NCBI GenBank assembly: GCA_964343195.1
Contig: CAYFIR010000161.1
Coordinates: forward strand, 1-12,679
Length of the DNA stretch: 12,679 bases
Origin: CAYVAP01 sp964343195
GTDB taxonomy: Bacteria; Bacteroidota; Bacteroidia; J057
Reading direction: 5' to 3'
The notes beneath the pieces are model-generated. The model saw only the letters and a list, made by a program, of their open reading frames with translations. It did not search any database and had not been told where the DNA came from. Positions within the stretch are counted from its first letter, which is position 1; every line of letters starts with the position of its first letter. The position numbers and the translations under genes are program-made. Positions 1 through 7,129 of the stretch are shown one piece after another.

Positions 1-1588
1 AGCGACCCGGTTCGGCGAGTTCGCGGCGAGGCTCGGCGCTGCCATCCTGCCAGCGATAGGTGTCTCCACGCCCCAGCAGGTCGATCAGCAGGAATTGCCC
101 CTCGCAAATCAGCGTGTCCGGCGGCAGGTTGATCGCTGGAGTATCTTCGTAGTCCACTCGAAGCTGATCTTCCGCCTCGCCACAATCAGTCCTGAGCTGC
201 ACCGAGTAGCTGCCCGCCTCATTCACCACCAAAACAGGCTCCACGCTGCCATCCTGCCATAGGTAAGCGGCCCGTGGCCAGGTCGCATCCAGCAGCAGAA
301 TTTCCCCCTCGCAGAGCAGGGTGTCGAGGCCCAGGCTGACTTCGGGACTTTGCTCGAAGGTCAGGCTGACCGAGTCGGAGGCCTCACCGCAGCTATTGCT
401 GACCTGCACGGCGTAGAGGCCCGTGGCGGTAACAGTGAGGCTTTGCTCGGTGGAACCATCGTTCCAGCGGTAGCTGGCGGGGGCAAAGTTGGCTATCAGG
501 GTGTACTCCGGCTGGTCGCAGACCAATTGATCACCGCCCAGGTCCACGCGGGGCAAGGGGCGGTAGTCGATCTGCACCGTATCGCGGGCCTCACAGGCTT
601 GCAGACTCACCCGCACGTGGTAGGTTCCTGCCTGGGTAACGGTAAAATCGCTGCTCGAACTTCCATCCTGCCAGCGATAGGTGGCATTGGGCCAGGAAGC
701 ATCGAGGAGCAAGGTGTCATTTTCACAATGGGTAGTATCGGCCCCCAGGCTGAGCTGAGGCAGTGTTTCGTAGCTCAGGCAGAGGGTATCGCGATCCACT
801 CCGCAGATATTGCTGGCCTCGACGGAGTAGCAATCGGATTTCGCGACAGTTTGGACGCGACTGGTATCGCCAGTGGACCAGAGGTAATCATAGCTACTTG
901 GCAAGTCCTGCCCCAGGGTGAAGGCTTCGCCCTCGCAGAGCAGGGTATCGGCCCCGAGGCTCACACTGGGCGGAACCAAAAAGTCCACCGCGAGGCTGTC
1001 GCGCATGATCCCACAGGCATTTTGGACCTCAGCCCAGTAGAGGCCCGGCTGGGTGATGATGAGGCTGTCGGCATCGCTGCCATCGCTCCAGAGGTAGCTG
1101 GCCTCCGGCCATGCAGCTTGCAGGGTGAGCACTTCGCCCTGACAGAGTTGGGTATCTGCGCCAAAGTCCAACGAGGGCGGTTCCAGTCCGCCCACGGTGA
1201 GGGTATCACGTTGCAAACCACAGGCATTTTCGGCGGCGACGAAGTAAGTCCCCGGGCCGTAGACCATCCGGCTCGAATCGCTGCTGGCATCGTCCCAGAG
1301 GTAGCTGCCCTGATCGACGCTGAGGCTCAACAACAGGCTATCGCCCGTACAGAGCAGGGTATCGGCCCCCAGGCTCACCGTCTCCGGCTGATGAAAATCC
1401 ACCCCCACCGAATCTCGGAAGGTGCCGCAGCTATTGCTGGCTTCGAGCCAGTAGAGGCCATCCGAAGTGGCCTGATAGCTGGCCGAGGCGCTGTTGTCCT
1501 GCCAGAGGTAAGTCGTATTGGGCAGAGTAGTTTGAGACAAATCGAGGCTTTGGCCCTGGCAGAGAGCAGTATCCGGCCCGAGGTCCAC
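1..1588 (-). repeat. Tandem array of 69-70-codon Ig/PKD-like repeats
   Basis: In-frame repeats begin (minus strand) at 1588, 1378, 1171, 964, 754, 547, 340 and 133, so the unit is 207 or 210 bp; the eighth is cut by the window edge. Each unit reads approximately [VIL]xLGADTLLCEGE, then LLLDA, then YLWQDGS, then a G.Y.V strand, then a conserved C (usually CG) and RDSVxVDF. The paired cysteines at fixed positions could form one disulfide per repeat. Units are diverged, so the array is old or under diversifying pressure rather than freshly duplicated. It is protein-coding, not CRISPR or satellite DNA. Confidence 0.93.
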
Positions 1589-3109
1589 GATGGGGCTTTG
1601 CCGCACCAGAATCGTGTCGTAGAGCGTATCGGGATAGGTCGGGCAACCCCGATAGACCACAGCCTGCACGGGATAGGCCCCCGGCCCGGCATAGAGGTAC
1701 TCCGCGCTATCCCCCACAAAGGTGATCGGAGCCACCCCCGACTCCCCAAAATCCCAGCGCACTGAGTCCACACGGTACCCACTCACCCGAAACTTTGCCG
1801 TGTCAGGCAGGCAGACCGTCAAGCCCCCGGCGTTGAGGGAGCTGTCCTTCAGCCCTAGCTCCAGGGGGCGGAAGAAGTGAGCGGAGAAGTAGGGGAGGTA
1901 GTATCCTCCTCCAGCTATGTCAGGTTTAGTGATGTAATCAAATCCCTGTTGCAGGTAGTTACAAGCGGTGCCTGGCTCATTTGGTTCCTGAATAATCCCC
2001 ATCCAGTGAAAAGCGGAATCATTTGGAAATTGCCAGTCAGGAACAGTCTGCTCTTTTACAACGTAAATCTTTCCATCAGGCCCGTACATCATATCCATTA
2101 AGCCAACGGTGGATCCTGTATCTACTGCAGCGGGAGTTACTGAGTTAGAGATAGTGGTAGGGTTGCCACTTGAAAGATCTGTTTGGTATATGGTAGTTGG
2201 AGAATAACTATATCCCGCAAAGCCCCCCAATTCGAACTTAAGTCGATAAAGTTTGGTACCATCCAAAGAAAATAGAATACGATTGTCATCACGCCATTGG
2301 TTACCAGGAGGGTAGGTTCCTTGGGGAAGTGGTCCTAGTTCAATGGGATTAGATACAATCCCGGTACTGGGATCAAAGTCCATGATGTAGGTAGCAGTAT
2401 CGTTATTTAACATACTTCTCATTGCAATTTTTTCACCGTTTGGTGAAAAAACCATTTCATTTACCCCTAACGAGCCGAACCCCCCACTCCAGATTGGGCC
2501 TACTGTAGATATTATTGGGGGTAATATTCCAGATGGGGTAATGAGAAAAGCATGATATTGGTTCGTATGCTGCTTTCTAGCTACAACCCAGTAGTCCCTT
2601 CCATTACGATGTAAAGTGCCAGCGCTATGTACTGAGGCAGAGTCTAAAAGGGAAGTAGTATTTGGTAAGATTCCCCCCAGCCCTCCATTTAGGGACATGT
2701 CAATAGTCCAAAACCCAAGTGTTGGCACCCCAGGAATTTGTGGGTTAATCCACTTGGCAAAAAGGAAATATTGATCTGAATTAGCTGGGTCTTGAATAGA
2801 AAAAAGCTGTTTTCCAAAAATCTGCAATATGCCGTTCATTTGAAGGCCTCCCATGAGTTGATGGCTAGCATTCCTTACTTCATAATTATGGGTATAGAAG
2901 AGTAAATTCCCACAAGGATCCGACATAGAGGTATACCAAGTATGTCCCCAACCTAGTGCTCCTAATTGAGTAGGAACAGTTGGCCCAGTTCCTGGGACAA
3001 ATTGAACACTAGCAGAGTCTCCCCAGTACCAATGGGCAGTCTCATATTGCGCCCATCCCAAGGCAGGCAGGAGGGCCAGCCAGCATAGCAGAAGCAGGTG
3101 TCGGAGCAT
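1..3109 (-). CDS. Giant secreted repeat protein, 5' part (propeller-like + PKD + Ig-like repeats)
   Basis: Open reading frame of 1036 codons without a stop, running off the left edge, so the C-terminus is missing. The start ATG (3109-3107) is followed by a signal peptide: MLRH, a hydrophobic stretch, and a likely cleavage after GWA near residue 19. Residues about 20-410 carry blade-like phrases (FSPNGEKIAMRS, FSLDGTKLYRLKF, YGPDGKIYVV), suggesting a beta-propeller. Residues about 430-505 look like a PKD domain (VRWDFGES, YAGPGAYPVQAVV). From residue 508 follow seven full and one partial 69-70-residue repeats. In Bacteroidota such proteins usually end in a type IX secretion or gliding-motility C-terminal domain, expected here beyond the edge. 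The likely role is a cell-surface or secreted adhesin-like protein, but its ligand is unknown. Base composition changes sharply near 1870 (residue about 413): AT-rich toward the N-terminus, GC-rich in the repeats. The long plus-strand ORF over 350-1765 is an antisense shadow of this gene. Confidence 0.9.
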   Translation of the reverse strand, partial: MLRHLLLLCWLALLPALGWAQYETAHWYWGDSASVQFVPGTGPTVPTQLGALGWGHTWYTSMSDPCGNLLFYTHNYEVRNASHQLMGGLQMNGILQIFGKQLFSIQDPANSDQYFLFAKWINPQIPGVPTLGFWTIDMSLNGGLGGILPNTTSLLDSASVHSAGTLHRNGRDYWVVARKQHTNQYHAFLITPSGILPPIISTVGPIWSGGFGSLGVNEMVFSPNGEKIAMRSMLNNDTATYIMDFDPSTGIVSNPIELGPLPQGTYPPGNQWRDDNRILFSLDGTKLYRLKFELGGFAGYSYSPTTIYQTDLSSGNPTTISNSVTPAAVDTGSTVGLMDMMYGPDGKIYVVKEQTVPDWQFPNDSAFHWMGIIQEPNEPGTACNYLQQGFDYITKPDIAGGGYYLPYFSAHFFRPLELGLKDSSLNAGGLTVCLPDTAKFRVSGYRVDSVRWDFGESGVAPITFVGDSAEYLYAGPGAYPVQAVVYRGCPTYPDTLYDTILVRQSPIVDLGPDTALCQGQSLDLSQTTLPNTTYLWQDNSASASYQATSDGLYWLEASNSCGTFRDSVGVDFHQPETVSLGADTLLCTGDSLLLSLSVDQGSYLWDDASSDSSRMVYGPGTYFVAAENACGLQRDTLTVGGLEPPSLDFGADTQLCQGEVLTLQAAWPEASYLWSDGSDADSLIITQPGLYWAEVQNACGIMRDSLAVDFLVPPSVSLGADTLLCEGEAFTLGQDLPSSYDYLWSTGDTSRVQTVAKSDCYSVEASNICGVDRDTLCLSYETLPQLSLGADTTHCENDTLLLDASWPNATYRWQDGSSSSDFTVTQAGTYHVRVSLQACEARDTVQIDYRPLPRVDLGGDQLVCDQPEYTLIANFAPASYRWNDGSTEQSLTVTATGLYAVQVSNSCGEASDSVSLTFEQSPEVSLGLDTLLCEGEILLLDATWPRAAYLWQDGSVEPVLVVNEAGSYSVQLRTDCGEAEDQLRVDYEDTPAINLPPDTLICEGQFLLIDLLGRGDTYRWQDGSAEPRRELAEPGR

Positions 3110-3789
3110 GGTTGTGGTTTTTAGGTTGGATTGGAGGAAGAGGAAGGTTTATAGGGTTTATAAGGTGTATAGGGGTAATATAGGTGGGGCGTTGAAACCC
3201 ATAAGGCCAAAACCCATATATACCGTATTTCCCTTATTCCCCCTCAAAAGTCCCACTTTCTTCTTCCCTATTCAAAACTATTCCAATTTACGAATTGACT
3301 GAAAATAAGAAAAGAGAATTGGGGAGGGATTTGAATTTGTGGGGTAGGGAGAAATTGAAGTTGTTGTACCTATATTATACCCATAGGTTGAAAATATGGC
3401 ATAAGTATCTGTTTATCATCCACATAGAACAATTCAACAAAACCCTGTAGGGGTCGTACCTTTCTTCTATACATTCCCGCCATTTTTGTCAGAGAACCTT
3501 TTTTTTGACATTTTTTCCGGGAGTACTGAAAGGCTTAGTGTTTAGTAATGGTAAACAAATTTTGCCTCACAGACACTTGTACTGACTTCAAATCATCTGG
3601 ATTAAGGCATCAGACAGCGTAATGTGAATTATGGAATCATAATATAATCAAGTATTTAATTTAGTATTTGCCTCAAAATGGCTGATTAATTTTTTAAATA
3701 TGTAATGTTCGGGGGTTATTTTGCCATAACCCTATTTGTATTTTTCAGTACAAGTGAAGTAATTGCACCCATCGATCGCCTAACTATGT
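3110..3789. other. AT-rich intergenic region between divergent genes
   Basis: This 680-base stretch separates the divergently transcribed surface-protein gene and the sulfur operon and must contain both promoters. I see no convincing gene: the 64-codon plus-strand ORF at 3108-3302 is low-complexity. Visible structure includes degenerate near-10-nt units of the type GTTTATAGG/GTTTATAAGG at about 3147-3185, a small inverted repeat ACCTAT/ATAGGT (3368-3373/3383-3388), and T-runs near 3500-3520. I could not find an exact Bacteroidota promoter (TTTG plus TAnnTTTG at the usual spacing) for either gene. Confidence 0.5.
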
Positions 3790-3895
3790 GAGGTCGATTT
3801 ATACAGAAGCGGTGAGAGAACAGGCTCGTGGACCCGCTGGCAACCTGCAAAGCAAGGTGCCAATTCCTGCCCACTAGGGAAATATAAATGACCTG
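3790..3895 (+). promoter_or_regulatory. SAM-I (S-box) riboswitch
   Basis: This is an S-adenosylmethionine-binding aptamer upstream of the sulfate-reduction genes. All four helices can be traced. P1 is GGTCGATTTATA (3792-3803) with TATAAATGACC (3883-3893), one bulge. P2 is AGCGG (3808-3812) with CCGCT (3834-3838), enclosing GAG...CTC. P3 is GGCAACC (3839-3845) with GGTGCC (3856-3861), the S-box signature. P4 is TTCC (3864-3867) with GGAA (3878-3881). A possible anti-P1 pairing exists, since ATCGA...CCT at 3771-3781 complements AGGTCGAT (3791-3798). No poly-U terminator follows the aptamer. Its 3' strand ends about 8 nt before the leader ORF start at 3901, so it may control translation of that leader or act together with it. 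Confidence 0.92.
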
Positions 3896-3900
3896 AAGAA

Positions 3901-4026
3901 ATGGCAACTACACATCTTTCATCCCGACAACCTTTAGCTACCAACATTGTGGAATTCTCCGTTTCCATGAACCACCTGATGCCCCTCATGTCAGGTGATG
4001 GCTGTTGTTGTTGCTGTTGTCGCTAG
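3901..4026 (+). CDS. Hexacysteine leader peptide upstream of cysH (putative)
   Basis: A 41-codon ORF, too short for ordinary gene calling, begins 8 nt after riboswitch helix P1 and ends in six consecutive cysteine codons (4003-4020: TGT TGT TGT TGC TGT TGT), then CGC and TAG. An internal ATG at 3967 would give a 19-residue form, MNHLMPLMSGDGCCCCCCR; I cannot decide between starts because Bacteroidota use few Shine-Dalgarno sequences, though GAAGAA lies just before 3901. Polycysteine leader peptides that sense Cys-tRNA charging before sulfur genes are known in mycobacteria. By analogy, this one would stall ribosomes when cysteine is scarce and change the folding of the RNA before cysH. The use of both TGT and TGC argues for selection on cysteine rather than a bare triplet repeat. 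A competing overlapping ORF from ATG 3998 (MAVVVAVVARAG...) is possible. Confidence 0.7.
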   Translation: MATTHLSSRQPLATNIVEFSVSMNHLMPLMSGDGCCCCCCR

Positions 4027-4054
4027 GGCTGGATTTCCCTTTCTCAAACTGAAT

Positions 4055-4162
4055 GGTTGAGTTCCTTTGGAAGGAAAGCTGCCCAATTCCATCCAATCAG
4101 GCTATTAACAGGCCGTCTACCTCAACCCCTGAGGTAACTCCTTTTATCCCAATTTTTTCTCC
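4055..4162 (+). promoter_or_regulatory. Candidate attenuator with alternative hairpins before cysH
   Basis: Between the leader-peptide stop and cysH lie hairpins TTCCTT/AAGGAA (4062-4067/4071-4076) and ACCTCA-acccc-TGAGGT (4119-4135). The latter is followed by a pyrimidine/T-rich tract (4138-4162, including six Ts). GGTTGAG (4055-4061) is perfectly complementary to CTCAACC (4121-4127), and that pairing would prevent the second hairpin. GAGTT (4059-4063) also complements AACTC (4136-4140). Mutually exclusive pairing of this kind is the hallmark of attenuation. The T-tract is not immediately adjacent to the stem, so a terminator is plausible but not clear-cut. A translational mechanism or a folding switch is an alternative. 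Confidence 0.4.
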
Positions 4163-4181
4163 CAAAATCATCTGTATTCCC

Positions 4182-4883
4182 ATGTCCAATCAGGATGTTT
4201 CATCACTCTCATCAGAGATAGAATCGTTGGATCTCACCGCTGTACTTCATCAAATCGCCGAAAAATATGGCGATAAGGCCGCTTTCTCGCTTGGGTTTGG
4301 CCGAGAAGGCATGGTCATCGCAGATCAGATATTCCGCCATGAACTTCCGATTCGGGTATTCACCATTGATACGGGCCGTTTGTTCCAGGAGACCTACGAG
4401 CTATACCAGCGCGTATTGTCGCGTTACCGACAAAAGATAGAGGTGTACACTCCCAACCACCACGACGTAGAGCGAATAGTCAGCGAAAAAGGACCACTCA
4501 GCTTCTACGAATCAGTCGAAAACCGTCAGGAGTGCTGTGGGGTCCGCAAGGTGCGCCCCCTGGAACGCGCTCTGGCCGACACCGAGGTCTGGATCACAGG
4601 CCTGCGCAAGGGGCAGTCAGATTTTCGCCAGCAGTTTGATCAGGTAGAGTGGAATGATCGGCATCAACTGGTCAAGGTAAACCCCCTGATCAACTGGACT
4701 TCAGAAGCGGTAGATGCCTATATCGACGCCCACCGAGTGCCATATAACGCCCTGCACCTCAAAGGATTCAAGAGCATTGGCTGCGCCCCTTGTACCCGAG
4801 CAGTAGAGTCTGGCGAAGATGAGCGCGCTGGTCGCTGGTGGTGGGAAGCTTCCCACAAAGAATGTGGCCTGCACGTGAGTTGA
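4182..4883 (+). CDS. cysH: Phosphoadenylyl/adenylyl-sulfate reductase (APS-reductase type)
   Basis: This enzyme reduces adenylyl sulfate (APS) to sulfite and AMP with thioredoxin-type electrons, in cytoplasmic assimilatory sulfate reduction. With the start at 4182 it has 233 residues. The PP-loop nucleotide site is SLGFGREGM (36-44); TIDTGRLFQETY (61-72) and GLRKGQS (140-146) are family motifs. Cysteines C118-C119 and C201-x2-C204 form the 4Fe-4S ligand set that separates APS reductases from cluster-free PAPS reductases, so APS is the likely substrate. C228 in KECGLH is the catalytic cysteine. The frame is open upstream to an ATG at 4053, but that 43-residue extension is compositionally odd and lies in the structured leader, so MSNQD at 4182 is preferred. 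It is the first structural gene after the S-box and Cys-leader, 121 bp before the sulfite reductase. ATP sulfurylase genes are not in the window. Confidence 0.95.
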   Translation: MSNQDVSSLSSEIESLDLTAVLHQIAEKYGDKAAFSLGFGREGMVIADQIFRHELPIRVFTIDTGRLFQETYELYQRVLSRYRQKIEVYTPNHHDVERIVSEKGPLSFYESVENRQECCGVRKVRPLERALADTEVWITGLRKGQSDFRQQFDQVEWNDRHQLVKVNPLINWTSEAVDAYIDAHRVPYNALHLKGFKSIGCAPCTRAVESGEDERAGRWWWEASHKECGLHVS

Positions 4884-4887
4884 AAAT

Positions 4888-4990
4888 AGAAGTCAGAGGT
4901 CAGAACACTACGCTGTCAGAAGTCAGACCTAAGGCTTATGTAATGGTTTTTTTTCTGACTTCTGACAGGCCAAAGGCCGATCTGACTTCT
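4888..4990 (-). repeat. Dispersed palindromic element, copy A (GTCAGAAGTCAGA family)
   Basis: This copy fills the cysH-sulfite reductase gap. Perfect 15-bp inverted arms CTGTCAGAAGTCAGA (4913-4927) and its complement (4954-4968) are nested inside outer arms AGAAGTCAGA (4888-4897) and TCTGACTTCT (4981-4990). The hairpin loop carries a run of eight Ts. Read on the minus strand, the left half (AGAAGTCAGATCGGCC, TTTGGCCTGTCAGAAG, TCAGAAA) matches copy C over about 39 nt with two mismatches. Inside an operon the hairpin could act as an mRNA-stabilising or partially terminating structure. Confidence 0.85.
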
Positions 4991-5004
4991 TAAATCTTTT
5001 TTTC

Positions 5005-7071
5005 ATGCAAAGCTTTCGTACCGAATTAGAGAACCCCGTCGTCGAGCGGGATATCATAGAACTGGAGCGCAAGATCCGCGAGTTTCGCGAAGGACGCGTT
5101 GATGAAGAGCGCTTTCGCAGCCTGAGACTCGCGCGTGGGGTCTATGGGCAGCGTCAGCCGGGTGTGCAGATGATCCGCATCAAGCTGCCTTATGGCAGGC
5201 TCACCACGCGCCAACTGCGTCGCATTTGTGACGTAGCAGACGAATATTCCACTGGCAAGCTCCACATCACTACCCGGCAAGACATTCAGATTCACTACGT
5301 GAGCCTGGACCGGACCCCGCAACTGTGGGCTGAACTGGAACGCGACGACATCACCCTGCGGGAGGCCTGCGGCAACACAGTCCGAAACGTAACTGCCTCA
5401 GCGACAGCCGGTATTGACCCGGATGAGCCATTTGACGTGACGCCTCATGCAGACGCCTTCTTTCGCTATTTTCTTCGCAACCCCGTCTGTCAGGAGATGG
5501 GGCGAAAGTTCAAAGTGGCCTTCAGCAACAGCGAAGCAGATACGGCTTTTGCCTTCATGCATGACCTTGGTTTCATTCCAAAAGTCGAGGACGGTCAGCG
5601 AGGCTTTCGTGTAATGATCGGAGGAGGGTTGGGAGCCCAGCCCATGCCAGCTCAGGTGGCTTACGACTTCCTGCCCGAAGACCAAATCATCCCCTTTGCG
5701 GAGGCGGTATTGCGTCTGTTCGACCGTCATGGCGAACGAAGCAAGCGCTTCAAGGCCCGTTTCAAATTTCTCCTGAAAGCATGGGGCCTGGAAAAACTGA
5801 TGGAGGAAGTCGAAGCAGAGCGAAAAGCCCTCCCTTACCCGAATTATCCAATCAGTCAGGAAGGATTTGAAGAGGTCGTGCTGCCATCAAATCTGGAATT
5901 GCCAAAAGCAGAGATCGCGGATCAGGCTGCATACAAAGGCTGGCTTGCCACCAACGTGCAAGTCCAAAAGCAATCCGAATACCGCAGCGTCAGCCTCAAA
6001 GTACGGCTGGGAGACATCACCACTCCCACGGCTCGACTACTGGCCAGTCTGGTGAATGAAATCGCAGCCGACGACCTGCGGCTGACGATCAACCAGGGAA
6101 TTGTGTTGCGCTACGTTCTGCCCGAGCACCTGCCCTACCTGTACCAGCAACTGAGCAGGTTGGGACTGGCCGATGCTGGTTTTGACTCGACCTTGGACAT
6201 CACTGCCTGCCCTGGCACCGACACCTGTAACCTGGGCATAAGCAGCAGCACCGGCATCAGCGAAGTGCTGGAAGATGTCATGCGGGAGGAATATCCGGAC
6301 CTCATTCACAACCAGGCCCTGAAGATCAAGATCAGCGGCTGTATGAATGCCTGCGGGCAGCACAGCATGGCGGGGATCGGATTTCACGGCAGCACCCTCA
6401 AATCTGGCGATGCCGTGGCTCCAGCCCTACAGGTCCTTTTGGGGGGTGGTGTATTGGGAAATGGTGAGGCTGCCTTTGCCCAAAAAGTGATCAAGATCCC
6501 CAGCAAGCGTGGCCCCGATGCCCTGCGGCTCATCCTTGATGACTATGACGCCAATGGGCAGGAAGGTGAATATTTCCATGCATACTACCAGCGACAGGGA
6601 AAAAAATACTTCTACGCCCTGCTCAAGGACCTGGGCAACAGCAAGAATCTGACGCCGGAAGAATTCATTGACTGGGGCAAAGCAGATGACTTTGTCCCCG
6701 AGATTGGAGTGGGAGAATGTGCGGGAGTGGTGATTGACCTGGTGCAGACCCTGCTCTTTGAGTCGGAAGAAAAGCTGGACTGGGCAGAAGAAGCCCTGCG
6801 CGAAAAGCGCTACGCCGACAGCATTTACCACAGCTATACCGCGCTGGTCAACACGGCCAAGGCCCTGCTTACCGGCAAGGAGGTTGCCACCAACACCCAG
6901 GCGGGCATCATCCGAAAATTTGACGAAGAGTTTGTCGAGACAGGCGAGGTTTCCCTGGAGGGCAGCTTTGCTGACTTTGTGTATCGGATTCGTGAGGAAG
7001 AACCGACCCCTCACTTTGCGACAGCGTACCTGGCGGAGGCCGAAGCATTTTTTGAAAAAGTAAAGCGATGA
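5005..7071 (+). CDS. sir: Siroheme [4Fe-4S] sulfite reductase with C-terminal HEPN-like domain
   Basis: The product is a 688-residue nitrite/sulfite reductase hemoprotein that reduces sulfite to sulfide with six electrons in the cytoplasm. It has the duplicated ferrite-reductase half-domain plus siroheme-binding layout: half-domain 1 about 50-120, TTRQDIQIHYV (89-99), GNTVRNVTAS (123-132), half-domain 2 about 310-385. The cluster/siroheme cysteines are C402 and C408 (ACPGTDTC) and C446 and C450 (SGCMNAC). No CysJ-like flavoprotein is encoded nearby, so ferredoxin is the likely donor. Neighbours cysH and the siroheme genes support sulfite over nitrite as substrate. Residues about 584-686 form an extra helical domain resembling HEPN (KRYADSIYHSYTALVNTAKALL at 601-622 has the typical pattern), absent from the core enzyme. 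Start ATG 5005 follows a T-rich stretch; no ribosome-binding site is visible. Confidence 0.93.
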   Translation: MQSFRTELENPVVERDIIELERKIREFREGRVDEERFRSLRLARGVYGQRQPGVQMIRIKLPYGRLTTRQLRRICDVADEYSTGKLHITTRQDIQIHYVSLDRTPQLWAELERDDITLREACGNTVRNVTASATAGIDPDEPFDVTPHADAFFRYFLRNPVCQEMGRKFKVAFSNSEADTAFAFMHDLGFIPKVEDGQRGFRVMIGGGLGAQPMPAQVAYDFLPEDQIIPFAEAVLRLFDRHGERSKRFKARFKFLLKAWGLEKLMEEVEAERKALPYPNYPISQEGFEEVVLPSNLELPKAEIADQAAYKGWLATNVQVQKQSEYRSVSLKVRLGDITTPTARLLASLVNEIAADDLRLTINQGIVLRYVLPEHLPYLYQQLSRLGLADAGFDSTLDITACPGTDTCNLGISSSTGISEVLEDVMREEYPDLIHNQALKIKISGCMNACGQHSMAGIGFHGSTLKSGDAVAPALQVLLGGGVLGNGEAAFAQKVIKIPSKRGPDALRLILDDYDANGQEGEYFHAYYQRQGKKYFYALLKDLGNSKNLTPEEFIDWGKADDFVPEIGVGECAGVVIDLVQTLLFESEEKLDWAEEALREKRYADSIYHSYTALVNTAKALLTGKEVATNTQAGIIRKFDEEFVETGEVSLEGSFADFVYRIREEEPTPHFATAYLAEAEAFFEKVKR

Positions 7072-7093
7072 TAGTCAGGCCTGATAGGCTTTG

Positions 7094-7109
7094 AAACCCT
7101 GGCAGGTTT
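7094..7109. repeat. Small inverted repeat AAACC-ctggca-GGTTT
   Basis: This is a short palindromic block in the 58-bp gap between the sulfite reductase and SUMT genes. I recall similar AAACCCTGGCAGGTTT-type motifs as recurrent intergenic sequences in Bacteroidota, but I cannot confirm that here. The short gap and same orientation suggest the two genes are cotranscribed, with the stem as an intercistronic hairpin. Confidence 0.3.
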
Positions 7110-7129
7110 AGAGAAACACCATCCGATTT

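Noticed and set aside
133..1588. Regular 207-210-bp periodicity as a possible CRISPR or satellite
   Set aside because: Units are in-frame multiples of three, diverged at DNA level and conserved at protein level, so they are protein repeats.
350..1765. Long plus-strand ORF of 471 codons
   Set aside because: It lies antisense to the repeat array of the minus-strand surface protein; its own periodicity is inherited from that array and the product has no recognisable domain.
3110..3302. Plus-strand ORF MVVVFRLDW... and nearby degenerate TATAGG-type repeats
   Set aside because: Low-complexity, no start context and divergent from the neighbouring gene start; more likely promoter or UTR sequence.
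3718..3738. TTTTG ... TATTTG as a promoter for the sulfur operon
   Set aside because: Spacing and the -7 box do not match the Bacteroidota consensus; not strong enough to annotate.
3716..3989. Minus-strand ORFs of 63 and 69 codons over the riboswitch
   Set aside because: They are antisense to a structured RNA whose helices are well supported; no recognisable product.
4003..4023. Cys run as a mere TGT/CTG microsatellite
   Set aside because: Not fully excluded, but synonymous TGC within the run, the immediate stop codon and the position between an S-box and cysH make a leader peptide the better reading.
4053..4181. Upstream 43-codon extension of cysH from ATG 4053
   Set aside because: The added residues are Pro/Ser/Ile-rich without family similarity and overlap the structured leader; MSNQD at 4182 fits the family N-terminus.
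6427..7014. Minus-strand ORF of 195 codons inside the sulfite reductase gene
   Set aside because: Shadow of a well-supported plus-strand enzyme; no start context or family resemblance.
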